DNA from: Streptomyces sp. 1-11 | GTDB taxonomy: Bacteria; Actinomycetota; Actinomycetes; Streptomycetales; Streptomycetaceae | Assembly: GCF_007176755.1 (NCBI RefSeq) | Contig: NZ_BJTV01000012.1 | Coordinates: 123,348-187,347, forward strand | Length of the DNA: 64,000 nucleotides | Direction of reading: 5' to 3' | The notes under the pieces: generated by a model | The model's database searches: none | Told to the model about the DNA's origin: nothing | Seen by the model: only the letters and a program-made list of their open reading frames with translations | Shown here: positions 40,552-49,800 of the stretch, one piece after another | Layout: the number at the start of each line of letters is the position of its first letter | How positions within the stretch are numbered: position 1 is the first letter of the stretch | Translations under genes and position numbers: made by a program

Positions 40552-41196
40552 ATGGCTTCCAACGCCCGCCTAGACCACCGCAACCCCCTCGTGTTCGACA
40601 CGCACGAGCTGGGTCGGCGTCCTGGCGCGCTGCAGCGCCTGACCCGCACGGTCGACGCCCCCAGGGACCTCGGTCTGCAGGGAGTCATCGGAGTGCCGGA
40701 AGGCGCCCCGGTGGAGCTCGAACTCCGACTCGAGTCGGTCATGGAAGGGGTGCTCGTCACAGGCACCGCCCGTGCACAGGCCGAGGGGGAGTGCGTAAGG
40801 TGTCTGGAGCCGCTCGGGCTGGAGCTCGAAGCGGACTTCCAGGAACTGTTCTCGTACCCTGACGCCGACGACCGGGGCCGCGTGATCGCGGAACCGGGCG
40901 ACGACGCCGAGGACGACGAGGACAGGTACTACCTCGAGGACGGACTCTTCGACCTCGAACCTCTGCTGCGCGATGCGGTGGTGCTCGCACTGCCGATGCA
41001 GCCGGTGTGCCAGGAAGACTGCCCCGGCCTGTGCTCCGAGTGCGGAGCACGGCTCGCGGACGACCCGGACCACCACCACGACGCCGTCGACATCCGTTGG
41101 GCGGCTTTGCAGGGACTCGCCGGCACCATGCAGGACGGCGAGAAGGACGAGATGAGCGGCGCCGAAGCGGGCGTCGACGAGAAGCAGGAGAAGTAG
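40552..41196 (+). CDS. DUF177 (YceD-like) protein
   Basis: 214-residue DUF177 protein, usually encoded directly upstream of rpmF as here. The conserved core is VTGTARAQAEGECVRCLEPLGLELEADFQELF, and the C-terminal metal-binding-like motif is CQEDCPGLCSECGARL. Members are linked to 23S rRNA or large-subunit biogenesis. The acidic, low-complexity C-terminal tail ends EKQEK. The ATG at 40552 follows AGCAGG closely. rpmF starts 2 nt after the stop, so the genes form an operon. Confidence 0.94.
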   Translation: MASNARLDHRNPLVFDTHELGRRPGALQRLTRTVDAPRDLGLQGVIGVPEGAPVELELRLESVMEGVLVTGTARAQAEGECVRCLEPLGLELEADFQELFSYPDADDRGRVIAEPGDDAEDDEDRYYLEDGLFDLEPLLRDAVVLALPMQPVCQEDCPGLCSECGARLADDPDHHHDAVDIRWAALQGLAGTMQDGEKDEMSGAEAGVDEKQEK

Positions 41197-41198
41197 CC

Positions 41199-41372
41199 GT
41201 GGCTGTTCCGAAGCGGAAGATGTCGCGCAGCAACACGCGCCACCGCCGGTCGCAGTGGAAGGCTGCGGTCCCCACCCTGGTTGCGTGCGAGCGCTGCCAC
41301 GAGCCCAAGCAGCAGCACATCGCGTGCCCGTCTTGCGGCACCTACAACAAGCGCCAGGTCCTCGAAGTCTGA
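41199..41372 (+). CDS. rpmF: Ribosomal protein L32
   Basis: 57-residue bL32, MAVPKRKMSRSNTRHRRSQWKAAVPTL, with the zinc-binding CERCHEPKQQHIACPSCGTY (two CxxC pairs). GTG start 2 nt after the DUF177 gene; rnc starts 8-20 nt downstream, giving the conserved DUF177-rpmF-rnc order. Confidence 0.98.
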   Translation: MAVPKRKMSRSNTRHRRSQWKAAVPTLVACERCHEPKQQHIACPSCGTYNKRQVLEV

Positions 41373-41380
41373 GCGGGCTG

Positions 41381-42172
41381 GTGAGAGGCACTGTGTCCAG
41401 TCCCAAGAAGGCGACGGAAAACCAGGCCTCGTCCCACACGCTTCTGGAAGGGCGGCTCGGCTATCAGCTCGAGTCCGCCCTTCTGGTGCGTGCGCTGACC
41501 CACCGTTCCTACGCGTACGAGAACGGCGGTCTGCCGACGAACGAGCGGCTGGAGTTCCTCGGGGACTCCGTGCTCGGCCTCGTCGTCACGGACACGCTGT
41601 ACCGCACCCACCCCGACCTGCCCGAGGGCCAGCTGGCCAAGCTGCGGGCCGCGGTGGTCAACTCGCGTGCGCTGGCGGAGGTGGGCCGCGGCCTCGACCT
41701 GGGCGCCTTCATCCGGCTCGGCCGGGGTGAAGAGGGCACGGGCGGCCGGGACAAGGCGTCCATCCTCGCCGACACCCTTGAAGCGGTGATCGGCGCGGTC
41801 TATCTCGACCAGGGCCTCGACGCGGCCTCCGAACTGGTGCACCGCCTGTTCGACCCGCTGATCGAGAAGTCCTCGAATCTCGGCGCCGGCCTGGACTGGA
41901 AGACCAGTCTCCAGGAGTTGACCGCGACCGAAGGGCTCGGCGTCCCCGAGTACCTGGTCACGGAGACCGGCCCGGATCACGAGAAGACCTTCACTGCTGC
42001 CGCCCGCGTCGGAGGCGTCTCGTACGGCACCGGCACCGGCCGCAGCAAGAAGGAGGCGGAGCAGCAGGCCGCCGAGTCCGCCTGGCGGGCCATCCGGGCC
42101 GCCGCGGACGAGCGCGCCAAGGCGGCCGAGGAGGCCGTCCAGGACGACGACACGTCGTCCGCGCCCGCCTGA
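41381..42172 (+). CDS. rnc: Ribonuclease III (AbsB)
   Basis: 263-residue double-strand-specific endoribonuclease. The catalytic domain has NERLEFLGDSVLGLVVTDTLY (the RNase III signature with its acidic metal ligands) near residue 48. DKASILADTLEAVIGAVYLDQG supplies the other catalytic Asp and Glu. The double-stranded RNA-binding domain is at DWKTSLQELTATEGLGVPEYLVTETGPDHEKTF to the end. In S. coelicolor rnc is absB, needed for antibiotic production. Two GTG starts are possible: 41381, and 41393, which has the better-placed GAGAGG and would give 259 residues. A terminator follows. Confidence 0.96.
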   Translation: MRGTVSSPKKATENQASSHTLLEGRLGYQLESALLVRALTHRSYAYENGGLPTNERLEFLGDSVLGLVVTDTLYRTHPDLPEGQLAKLRAAVVNSRALAEVGRGLDLGAFIRLGRGEEGTGGRDKASILADTLEAVIGAVYLDQGLDAASELVHRLFDPLIEKSSNLGAGLDWKTSLQELTATEGLGVPEYLVTETGPDHEKTFTAAARVGGVSYGTGTGRSKKEAEQQAAESAWRAIRAAADERAKAAEEAVQDDDTSSAPA

Positions 42173-42185
42173 CGAGAGCAACACC

Positions 42186-42223
42186 GAGCGCCCGCCCCGC
42201 CGTTCACGCCGGGGCGGGCGCTC
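42186..42223 (+). terminator. Terminator after rnc
   Basis: 14-bp perfect stem (42186-42199 with 42210-42223) with a 10-nt loop, between rnc and mutM. Confidence 0.8.
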
Positions 42224-42254
42224 GCCTTCATCCCACGTTCCCCCGGGGGTCACG

Positions 42255-43112
42255 ATGCCCGAGTTGCCCGAGGTCGAGGTCGTCCGGCGCGGTCTGGAGC
42301 GGTGGGTCGCCCACCGCACGGTCGCCGAGGTCGAGGTGCTGCACCCGCGTGCCGTGCGCCGGCACGTCGCGGGCCCCGACGACTTCGCGCACCGCCTGAA
42401 GGGCCACCACATCGGCACGCCCAGCCGGCGCGGCAAGTACCTGTGGCTGCCGCTGGAGGAGACGAACCAGTCCGTCCTCGCCCACCTCGGCATGAGCGGC
42501 CAGCTGTTGGTGCAGCCGCACGAGGCGGTGGACGAGAAGCACCTGCGCATCCGGGTCCGGTTCGCCGACTCCCTCGGCACCGAGCTGCGCTTCGTCGACC
42601 AGCGGACCTTCGGCGGACTCTCGCTGCACGACAACACCCCGGCCGGCCTGCCCGACGTCATCGCGCACATCGCCCGCGACCCCCTGGACCCGCTGTTCGA
42701 CGACGAGGCCTTCCACCTGGCCCTGCGCCGCAAGCGCACCACCATCAAGCGGGCCCTGCTGGACCAGTCGCTGATCAGCGGGGTCGGCAACATCTACGCG
42801 GACGAGGCGCTCTGGCGCTCCCGCGTCCACTACGAGCGCCCCACGGCCGGCTTCACCCGGCCGCGCACCGTCGAACTCCTCGGCCACGTCCGGGACGTGA
42901 TGAACGCGGCCCTGTCCGTCGGCGGCACCAGCTTCGACAGCCTGTACGTCAACGTCAACGGCGAGTCGGGCTACTTCGACCGGTCGCTGGACGCGTACGG
43001 CCGTGAGGGCCTGCCCTGCCGGCGGTGCGGCACGCCCATGCGGCGCAGCCCGTGGATGAACCGGTCGAGCTACTTCTGCCCCAAGTGCCAGCGGGCGCCG
43101 CGCGGCCAGTAG
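42255..43112 (+). CDS. mutM: Formamidopyrimidine-DNA glycosylase
   Basis: 285-residue bifunctional glycosylase/AP lyase that removes 8-oxoguanine and FaPy lesions. The N-terminal PELPEVE supplies the catalytic Pro and Glu after removal of Met. The helix-two-turn-helix is RALLDQSLISGVGNIYADEALW. The zinc finger is CRRCGTPMRR...YFCPKCQ at the C-terminus. The ATG at 42255 is separated from rnc by a terminator, so it probably has its own promoter in the 31 bp that follow the hairpin or reads through. Confidence 0.97.
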   Translation: MPELPEVEVVRRGLERWVAHRTVAEVEVLHPRAVRRHVAGPDDFAHRLKGHHIGTPSRRGKYLWLPLEETNQSVLAHLGMSGQLLVQPHEAVDEKHLRIRVRFADSLGTELRFVDQRTFGGLSLHDNTPAGLPDVIAHIARDPLDPLFDDEAFHLALRRKRTTIKRALLDQSLISGVGNIYADEALWRSRVHYERPTAGFTRPRTVELLGHVRDVMNAALSVGGTSFDSLYVNVNGESGYFDRSLDAYGREGLPCRRCGTPMRRSPWMNRSSYFCPKCQRAPRGQ

Positions 43113-43185
43113 CCGGCGACTGCCCCGGACTGCCGCCGCCCGCCCAGGCCACACGGGCCGGCGGGGGCCGCGGCCGCCGCCGGTG

Positions 43186-43584
43186 CTACCGGAGCTGCCG
43201 CGCGTCGTAGGCCGTGCGGGCGGCGAGCACGTCGTCCATCGAGCCCTCCACCAGGTGGATGAGGGCGAGCAGCCGCTCCGCGACCCGGTGGCCGAGCGGG
43301 GTCAGTTCGTAGTCCACGCGCGGCGGATTGGTCGGCTGCGCCTCCCGGTGCACCAGACCGTCGCGCTCCAGCGCGTGCAGCGTCTGGGACAGCATCTTCT
43401 CGCTCACACCGTCGACGCGGCGGCGCAGCTCGTTGAAGCGCAGCGAGCCCTCGTGCAGCGCGCCGAGCGTCAGCCCGCCCCAGCGGCCCGTGACGTGCTC
43501 GAGCGTGCCGCGCGAGGGGCACGCCTTGGCGAACACGTTGAACGCGAGGTCGTCCTCGATGACGGGCTGCCGGTCGTTGCTCAT
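43186..43584 (-). CDS. HxlR-family transcriptional regulator
   Basis: 132-residue winged-helix regulator of the HxlR/MarR-like group. The core reads HVTGRWGGLTLGALHEGSLRFNELRRRVDGVSEKMLSQTLHALERDGLVHREAQPTNPPRVDYELTPLG. A single conserved Cys near residue 20 (AFNVFAKACPSRG) is at the position used for thiol or quinone sensing in several HxlR proteins such as QorR and HypR. It is divergent from the flavodoxin gene with a perfect palindrome between them. Start ATG at 43582-43584. Confidence 0.93.
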   Translation of the reverse strand: MSNDRQPVIEDDLAFNVFAKACPSRGTLEHVTGRWGGLTLGALHEGSLRFNELRRRVDGVSEKMLSQTLHALERDGLVHREAQPTNPPRVDYELTPLGHRVAERLLALIHLVEGSMDDVLAARTAYDARQLR

Positions 43585-43624
43585 ACCACAAGCGTACGCG
43601 AGCGCAGCGCTCACCACTAGGTTG

Positions 43625-43643
43625 CACTAACCAGAAGTTAGTG
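43625..43643. promoter_or_regulatory. Putative HxlR operator
   Basis: CACTAAC-CAGAA-GTTAGTG, a perfect 7-bp inverted repeat with a 5-nt spacer, midway between the divergent HxlR and flavodoxin genes. Confidence 0.72.
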
Positions 43644-43719
43644 CTTTCCTTTCGCCATCGTCACTGAGCTGCCCACCCGAGCAACTTCCCGCAAGTTCTC
43701 GCAACCTCCTGGAGTCCCC

Positions 43720-44304
43720 ATGACCACGCCCGTCGTCTCCATCGCCTACCACTCCGGTTACGGTCACACCGCCGTGCTCGCCGAAGCCGTCCGGGCCGGT
43801 GCCGTGGAGGCCGGCGCCGAGGTGCACCTGATCAAGGTCGACGAGATCACCGACGAGCAGTGGCGGACGCTGGACCGCTCCGACGCGATCGTCTTCGGCT
43901 CGCCCACCTACATGGGCACCGCGTCCGGCGCCTTCCACGTCTTCGCCGAGGCCTCCTCCAAGCGCTGGTTCGGCCAGGACTGGCAGGACAAGCTGGCGGC
44001 CGGCTTCACCAACTCCGGCTCCAAGAGCGGCGACAAGTTGCACACGCTGCAGTTCTTCCAGATCCTCGCCGGGCAGCACGGCATGCACTGGGTCAACCTG
44101 GGCCTGCTCCCCGGCTGGAACAGCAGCGAGGCCTCCGAGCACGACCTCAACCGCCTCGGCGTCTTCGCGGGCGCGGCCGCCCAGACCAACGTGGACGAGG
44201 GCCCGGACGCCGTGCACAAGGCGGACATCGCCACCGCGGAACACCTGGGCCGCCGGGTCACCGAGACGGCCCGCGTCCTGACCCGCGGCCGCGCCGCGGC
44301 CTGA
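43720..44304 (+). CDS. Flavodoxin-fold NAD(P)H:quinone oxidoreductase-like protein
   Basis: 194-residue flavodoxin/WrbA-like flavoprotein. The FMN phosphate-binding loop is AYHSGYGHTAVLAEAV near residue 9, and a second FMN motif FGSPTYMGTASGAFHVFAE is near 65. The C-terminal substrate region has FTNSGSKSGDKLHTLQFFQ. Relatives reduce quinones by two electrons and protect against redox cycling. Start ATG at 43720 with GGAG 6 nt upstream. The divergent HxlR regulator and palindrome suggest induction by quinones or other electrophiles. Confidence 0.92.
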   Translation: MTTPVVSIAYHSGYGHTAVLAEAVRAGAVEAGAEVHLIKVDEITDEQWRTLDRSDAIVFGSPTYMGTASGAFHVFAEASSKRWFGQDWQDKLAAGFTNSGSKSGDKLHTLQFFQILAGQHGMHWVNLGLLPGWNSSEASEHDLNRLGVFAGAAAQTNVDEGPDAVHKADIATAEHLGRRVTETARVLTRGRAAA

Positions 44305-44408
44305 CCCCGGTCAGCCACCGGCCGCGACCGGGGAGGGCGACGAGCTCACCGCCGCCGCGGTCCCCGGGAACGACACGGCTGCCGGCAGGGCGCTGAACCG
44401 CGGGAGTC

Positions 44409-45506
44409 TCAGTAGCCGAAGTCCTGCGTCCACCAAGGGCCGCCCGAGCCCAGGTGCACGCCGACTCCGAGGGTCTTGAAGTCGCAGTTCAGTATGTTGG
44501 CGCGGTGGCCGGGGCTGTTCATCCAGGCTTCCATCACGGCTGCCGCGTCCGCCTGGCCGCGGGCTATGTTCTCGCCGCCGAGATCGGTTATGCCCGCCTT
44601 CGCGGCCCGGTCCCAGGGGGTGGCGCCGTCCGGGTCGGTGTGGTCGAAGAAGCCCCGCGCGGCCATGTCGTCGCTGAAGGCCTCGGCCAGCGCGGTCAGC
44701 GAGGAGTTCGCCGACAGCGCGCTGCACCCGACCTTCGCCCGCTCCTCGTTGACCAGCTTGAGCACCTCGGCCTCGACGGCGGCCTGCGCCGACACCGTCA
44801 CCGGCGCGGACGTCTGCTTCGGTCCCGTGGACGCCGTGCGCGACGGGGTGCTCGTGCGCTCGGGGGCCTTGGCGGTGGGCGAGGGCTTCCGCGACGGCGC
44901 CTTCGTCGGGGTGGAGGAGGCCGAGGGGGACCTGGAGGCGGAGGCGGACGGGGGCGGCGAGGCCGGGCGGGCGGTGTCGGGGCCGGCTGCCGTGCCGCCG
45001 CCGCGGCTCTCCGCGCTGCCGGAGTCGCCGCCCTGCTCGGACGCCGTGTTGCCGGGGGAGGCGGCGGCCTGCACCCGGTCGCCGCCGGTGGTGTTCGTGC
45101 CGCCGCCGAGCCGGTAGTTCTCCAGGCCGGGCACCGCGCCGGTGGCCACCGCCACGGTGCCGAGGGCGACGGCGGCGGAGACGCCGAGCAGCCCGGTGCG
45201 CACGGGGGCGGCCGCCTTCTTCCTGCGCCGGTGGCCCTGGGACGGACCGCCGGCCGGGGAGAAGCCGTCGCCGCCGGGCGCCCGCGCGGGCTCGTCGTCC
45301 ACCGCGTACAGGTAGGCGGTGCTCCGGGCGGCGGTCTCGGCGTAGGCCTCGGGCTGAAGGTACGGCGCGATGCCCAGGGGTGCGTGGTCGCCCGGGGCGG
45401 ACTCCCACCGGTCCTCGCCGTCCGCGGCCGAGTGGTGCGTCTGGGTGATCCCGGTGGCCCGGCCGGTGGCGGCGCGGCCGGCGGCGGAGCGTCGGTGGCG
45501 TCCCAT
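44409..45506 (-). CDS. Membrane-anchored CAP/SCP domain protein
   Basis: 365-residue protein. The N-terminal 95 residues are cytoplasmic and basic (MGRHRRSAAGRAATGR, GHRRRKK), followed by a single membrane helix around 100-122 (LLGVSAAVALGTVAVATGAV). A Ser/Pro/Thr-rich stalk extends to about residue 245. A C-terminal CAP domain (YkwD type) follows, with LKLVNEERAKVGCSAL, FSDDMAARGFFDHTDPDGATPWDR and AWMNSPGHRANILNCDFKTLGVGVHL. CAP proteins are extracellular, with uncertain functions including lipid or peptidoglycan binding. The ATG at 45504-45506 has GAGGG 7 nt upstream. Confidence 0.92.
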   Translation of the reverse strand: MGRHRRSAAGRAATGRATGITQTHHSAADGEDRWESAPGDHAPLGIAPYLQPEAYAETAARSTAYLYAVDDEPARAPGGDGFSPAGGPSQGHRRRKKAAAPVRTGLLGVSAAVALGTVAVATGAVPGLENYRLGGGTNTTGGDRVQAAASPGNTASEQGGDSGSAESRGGGTAAGPDTARPASPPPSASASRSPSASSTPTKAPSRKPSPTAKAPERTSTPSRTASTGPKQTSAPVTVSAQAAVEAEVLKLVNEERAKVGCSALSANSSLTALAEAFSDDMAARGFFDHTDPDGATPWDRAAKAGITDLGGENIARGQADAAAVMEAWMNSPGHRANILNCDFKTLGVGVHLGSGGPWWTQDFGY

Positions 45507-45687
45507 GCCCTTGCCCTCTTCCTCGTCTCGCGGTCGACCCGGCGCCACGGTGGTGAGCGACTCCGAATGGTCAACCCCACCCACTCGAAAGAGTGAGTTT
45601 CAGATGAGATTCATTGGGTCCGGACGGTACCGCATGCCACTGGGGCGGGATGTGTCCCGAGCGACATCGGCCGGTTAGGTTGCACCC

Positions 45688-45969
45688 ATGAGCGAGGATG
45701 TTCGACTGGTCGCCTGGGTGCGGGGACACGTCCAAGGTGTGGGTTTCCGCTGGTTCACGCGGGCCAGGGCGTTGGAGATCGGCGGCCTGAGTGGTTTTGC
45801 TCTCAATCTGGGCGACGGTCGCGTCCAGGTGGTCGCCGAGGGGGCCCGGACGGGGTGCGAGAGTCTGCTGGACTGGCTCGAGGACGGCGACACGCCCGGA
45901 CGCGTCGACGGCGTCACCGAGATCTGGGACACACCCCGCGGCGGCTACGACGGCTTCGCCATCCGGTGA
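45688..45969 (+). CDS. acyP: Acylphosphatase
   Basis: 93-residue acylphosphatase, which hydrolyses carboxyl-phosphate bonds. The phosphate-binding cradle and catalytic Arg are in VRGHVQGVGFRWFTR, the catalytic Asn in GFALNLGDGRVQVVAEG, and the C-terminus GGYDGFAIR is a family hallmark. Start ATG at 45688. It lies divergent from the CAP-domain gene and upstream of smc, an arrangement I recall in other Streptomyces. Confidence 0.97.
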   Translation: MSEDVRLVAWVRGHVQGVGFRWFTRARALEIGGLSGFALNLGDGRVQVVAEGARTGCESLLDWLEDGDTPGRVDGVTEIWDTPRGGYDGFAIR

Positions 45970-46350
45970 ACCGATTCTGTGCCGCCCTCCGGGCAACCGC
46001 CCGGGGACCTGCCCCTGGCACCTGCCCGCAGCGGAAACGGGCTGGTGGTTGCCAAGAAGGGCGCCGCATGGCAGGCTCCGCAGGTACAGCTGATCGTCAC
46101 GTCCCCAGGGCCCCGCAGGAGACGCGGCGCCGCCGTCCGGCGGCCGCGCGCACCGGGTTCGCCCGCCAATACGGGGCGTGATCGTGTTGACCGTCAAACT
46201 TTTTGGTGAGACGCTGAAAGCCCCGCGCACCTTAGCTGTTTGGCATGTAGGAACGCAGAGCAACACTCGAGTGTGTCAAGCACCGCGGGTGCGAATCCCT
46301 CACGACCCACACCGCATCGGTCGGTCACTCATTGTGGAGGACCATCCATC

Positions 46351-46554
46351 ATGGCAAAGGCGCTTCTCGGTTACGTCGGCGGCTCCGACCCTCGACTCCT
46401 CGCCGAGATGCGACGGCTTCAGCAGCGCGTACAGGACCTGGAGTCCGAGCTCGTACGGATCCAGGCGGAGAACGACGCGCTGGCGGCCGCCGCTTCTCAG
46501 GGCAGGATCATGGAGAGCATCGACGCACACCAGGCGGAGCCTGCGCTCACCTGA
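46351..46554 (+). CDS. Small conserved coiled-coil protein upstream of smc
   Basis: 67-residue protein MAKALLGYVGGSDPRLLAEM..., with a coiled-coil segment EMRRLQQRVQDLESELVRIQAENDALAAA that resembles a short leucine zipper. I recall it as highly conserved across Streptomyces at this position, without an assigned function. Start ATG at 46351, with GGAGG 10 nt upstream. The 380 bases before it (45970-46350) contain no other supported gene. A terminator follows at 46650, so it is not co-transcribed with smc. The resemblance to division coiled-coil proteins is general only. Confidence 0.82.
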   Translation: MAKALLGYVGGSDPRLLAEMRRLQQRVQDLESELVRIQAENDALAAAASQGRIMESIDAHQAEPALT

Positions 46555-46649
46555 TCGCTGCGCCGCTCCACAACAGCATTCGCAGCGGTTGGGGTGCCCG
46601 TATCAACCGCACTAATGGTCGGCGGCCGCGATCCGGTCGCCAGAGTTGC

Positions 46650-46680
46650 AAGGGACGCTTCGGCGTCCCTTCTTTCTTTC
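46650..46680 (+). terminator. Intrinsic terminator upstream of smc
   Basis: AAGGGACGC-TTCG-GCGTCCCTT followed by a T-rich tail (CTTTCTTTC). This is one of the few textbook rho-independent terminators here. Confidence 0.92.
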
Positions 46681-46811
46681 CCTCGCGTCTTTCCCCCGTG
46701 CATCCTTTCACCGTCTTCAACGTCTGGTGTGCCCGGCGTGTTCAATGGCGAAACCGCGCGGTTGCGAGTGTCCGTGGAGTGAGATAGCGGCGGCGGGTAG
46801 AGTCCGGCGGC

Positions 46812-49800
46812 GTGCACCTCAAGGCCCTGACCCTCCGCGGGTTCAAGTCGTTCGCCTCCGCGACCACACTCCGGTTCGAGCCGGGCATCACGTGTGTCGT
46901 CGGTCCGAACGGCTCGGGCAAGTCCAACGTCGTGGACGCGCTCAGCTGGGTCATGGGCGAGCAGGGCGCCAAGTCGCTGCGCGGCGGCAAGATGGAGGAC
47001 GTCATCTTCGCCGGCACCACCGGCCGTCCGCCGCTGGGCCGCGCCGAGGTGTCCCTGACCATCGACAACTCCGACGGCGCCCTGCCCATCGAGTACGCCG
47101 AGGTCACCATCACGCGGATCATGTTCCGCAACGGCGGCAGCGAGTACCAGATCAACGGCGACACCTGCCGTCTGCTGGACATCCAGGACCTGCTCTCCGA
47201 CTCCGGTATCGGCCGCGAGATGCACGTCATCGTCGGCCAGGGCCAGCTCGACTCCGTCCTGCACGCGGACCCGACCGGACGCAGGGCGTTCATCGAGGAG
47301 GCCGCCGGGGTCCTGAAGCATCGCAAGCGCAAGGAGAAGGCGCTGCGCAAGCTCGACGCGATGAAGGCCAACCTCGCGCGCGTGCAGGACCTCACCGACG
47401 AACTGCGCCGCCAGCTCAAGCCGCTCGGCCGGCAGGCCGCGGTGGCCCGCCGGGCCGCCGTCATCCAGGCCGACCTCCGCGACGCCCGGCTGCGCCTCCT
47501 CGCCGACGACCTCGTACGCCTGCGCGAGGCGCTGAAGTCCGAGATCGCCGACGAGGCGGCCCTCAAGGAGCGCAAGGAGAGCGCCGAGCGGGAACTGCGG
47601 AAGGCGCTCCAGCGGGAGGCCCGGCTGGAGGACGAGGTACGGCAGCTCGCGCCGCGCCTGCAGCGCGCCCAGCAGACCTGGTACGAACTGTCCCAGCTCG
47701 CCGAGCGGGTCCGCGGCACCGTCTCGCTCGCCGACGCCCGCGTGAAGAGCGCCACCTCCGCGCCCCCCGAGGAGCGGCGCGGCCGCGACCCCGAGGACAT
47801 GGAGCGCGAGGCCGCCCGCGTCCGCGAGCAGGAGGCCGAGCTGGAAGCGGCCCTGGAGGCAGCCCAGCGGGCCCTGGACGACACCGTCGCCCACCGCGCC
47901 GAACTGGAGCGCGAACTCGCCGTGGAGGAACGCCGGCTGAAGGACCTCGCCCGCGCCATCGCCGACCGCCGCGAAGGCCTGGCCCGTCTTTCCGGGCAGG
48001 TCAACGCGGCCCGCTCGCGCGCCGCCTCGGCCCAGGCCGAGATCGACCGGCTGGCCGCCGGCCGCGACGAGGCGCAGGAGCGAGCGGTCCGGGCCCAGGA
48101 GGAGTACGAGACGCTGAAGGCGGAGGTCGACGGCCTCGACGCCGACGACGCCGACCTCGCCGAACGCCACGAGACGGCGAAGCGGGAGCTGGCCGGGGCC
48201 GAGTCCGCGCTGACCGCGGCCCGCGAGGCGGCCACCGCGGCGGAACGCCGGCGCGCCGCCACCCAGGCCCGGCACGACGCGCTGGCGCTCGGCCTGCGGC
48301 GCAAGGACGGCACCGGCATCCTCCTGGGCGCCCGGGACCGCGTTGCGGGAGTCCTTGGCCCGGCCGCCGAACTGCTCACGGTGGCCCCCGGCCACGAGAC
48401 GGCGCTGGCCGCGGCCTTCGGCGCGGCGGCCGACGCCGTCGCCGTGACGTCCCCGGCCGCGGCGGCCGAGGCGATCCGCCTCCTGCGCAAACAGGACGGG
48501 GGCCGGGCCGCCCTGCTCCTGACGGACACCCGGCAGGACACCACCGGCGACGCCACACCCGACACCGGCGCTCCCGGCGACACGGCCGGCCACCCGGCCG
48601 GAACGACCGACGCGGCCGGCCCCCCGGTTGGCGCGAGCGGGCCGTACGCCGACGGGACGGGCGCGACGGCCGCCGAAGGCGCGAGCGGAACGCACGCCGA
48701 CGGGACCCGGACACCGGCCGGGGTGAATGCCGAAGGGACGGGCTCGACGGCCGCCGAAGGCGCGAGCGGGCCGTACGCCGGCTCGACGAGCGGAACGTAC
48801 GCCGACGAGACCCGGACGCCGGCCGGTGTGGACGGTTCCGCCGGCGCGGCCGGTGAAGGGCGCCCGGTCGCCGCGCCCTGCGCCGCCGACCTGGTGCGGG
48901 GCCCCGCCGGGCTCATGCCCGCCGTGCGGCGGCTGCTGCGCGGGATCGTCGTCGTGGGGACCCTGGAGGACGCCGAGGACCTGGTGGACGCGCACCCCGG
49001 GCTGACCGCCGTCACCGCCGAGGGCGACCTGCTCGGCGCGCACTTCGCGCACGGCGGTTCGGCCGGCGCGCCCAGCCTGCTGGAGGTGCAGGCCTCGGTG
49101 GACGAGGCGGCGGCCGAGCTCGCGAAGCTGGCCGTCCGGTGCGAGGAGCTGACCGGGGCCCAGCACGAAGCGGCCGAGCGGCGCACCGCGGCCGCCGCGC
49201 TCGTGGAGGAGCTGGGGGAGCGGCGCCGGGCCGCGGACCGGGAGAAGTCGGCCGTCGCCCAGCAGCTCGGGCGGCTCGCGGGGCAGGCGCGGGGCGCCGC
49301 GGGGGAGGCCGAGCGGTCGGCAGCGGCCGCCGCACGCGCGCAGGAGGCGCTGGACAAGGCCGTGCTGGAGGCCGAGGAACTGGCCGAACGGCTGGCCGTC
49401 GCCGAGGAACTGCCGGTGGAGGAGGAGCCGGACGGCTCGGTGCGGGACCGGCTCGCCGCCGACGGCGCCAACGCCCGGCAGACCGAGATGGAGGCCCGCC
49501 TCCAGGTCCGTACGCACGAGGAACGGGTCAGGGGCCTCGCGGGCCGCGCGGACTCCCTGGACCGGGCCGCGCGCGCGGAGCGCGAGGCACGCGCGCGTGC
49601 CGAGCAGCGGCGGGCCCGGCTCAGGCACGAGGCCGCCGTGGCGGAGGCCGTCGCCTCCGGCGCCCGGCAACTGCTCGCGCACGTCGAGGTGTCCCTCGGG
49701 CGGGCGGAGGAGGAACGGGCCGCCGCCGAGGCCGCGAAGGCCCGCCGGGAGCAGGAGCTGACCGCGGCCCGCAACACCGGCCGCGAACTGAAGTCCGAGC

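Noticed and set aside
46280..46320. tRNA T-arm-like stretch (GGGTGCGAATCCCTC) upstream of the small coiled-coil gene
   Set aside because: No acceptor, D or anticodon arm could be built around it, so it is not reported as a tRNA or tRNA fragment.
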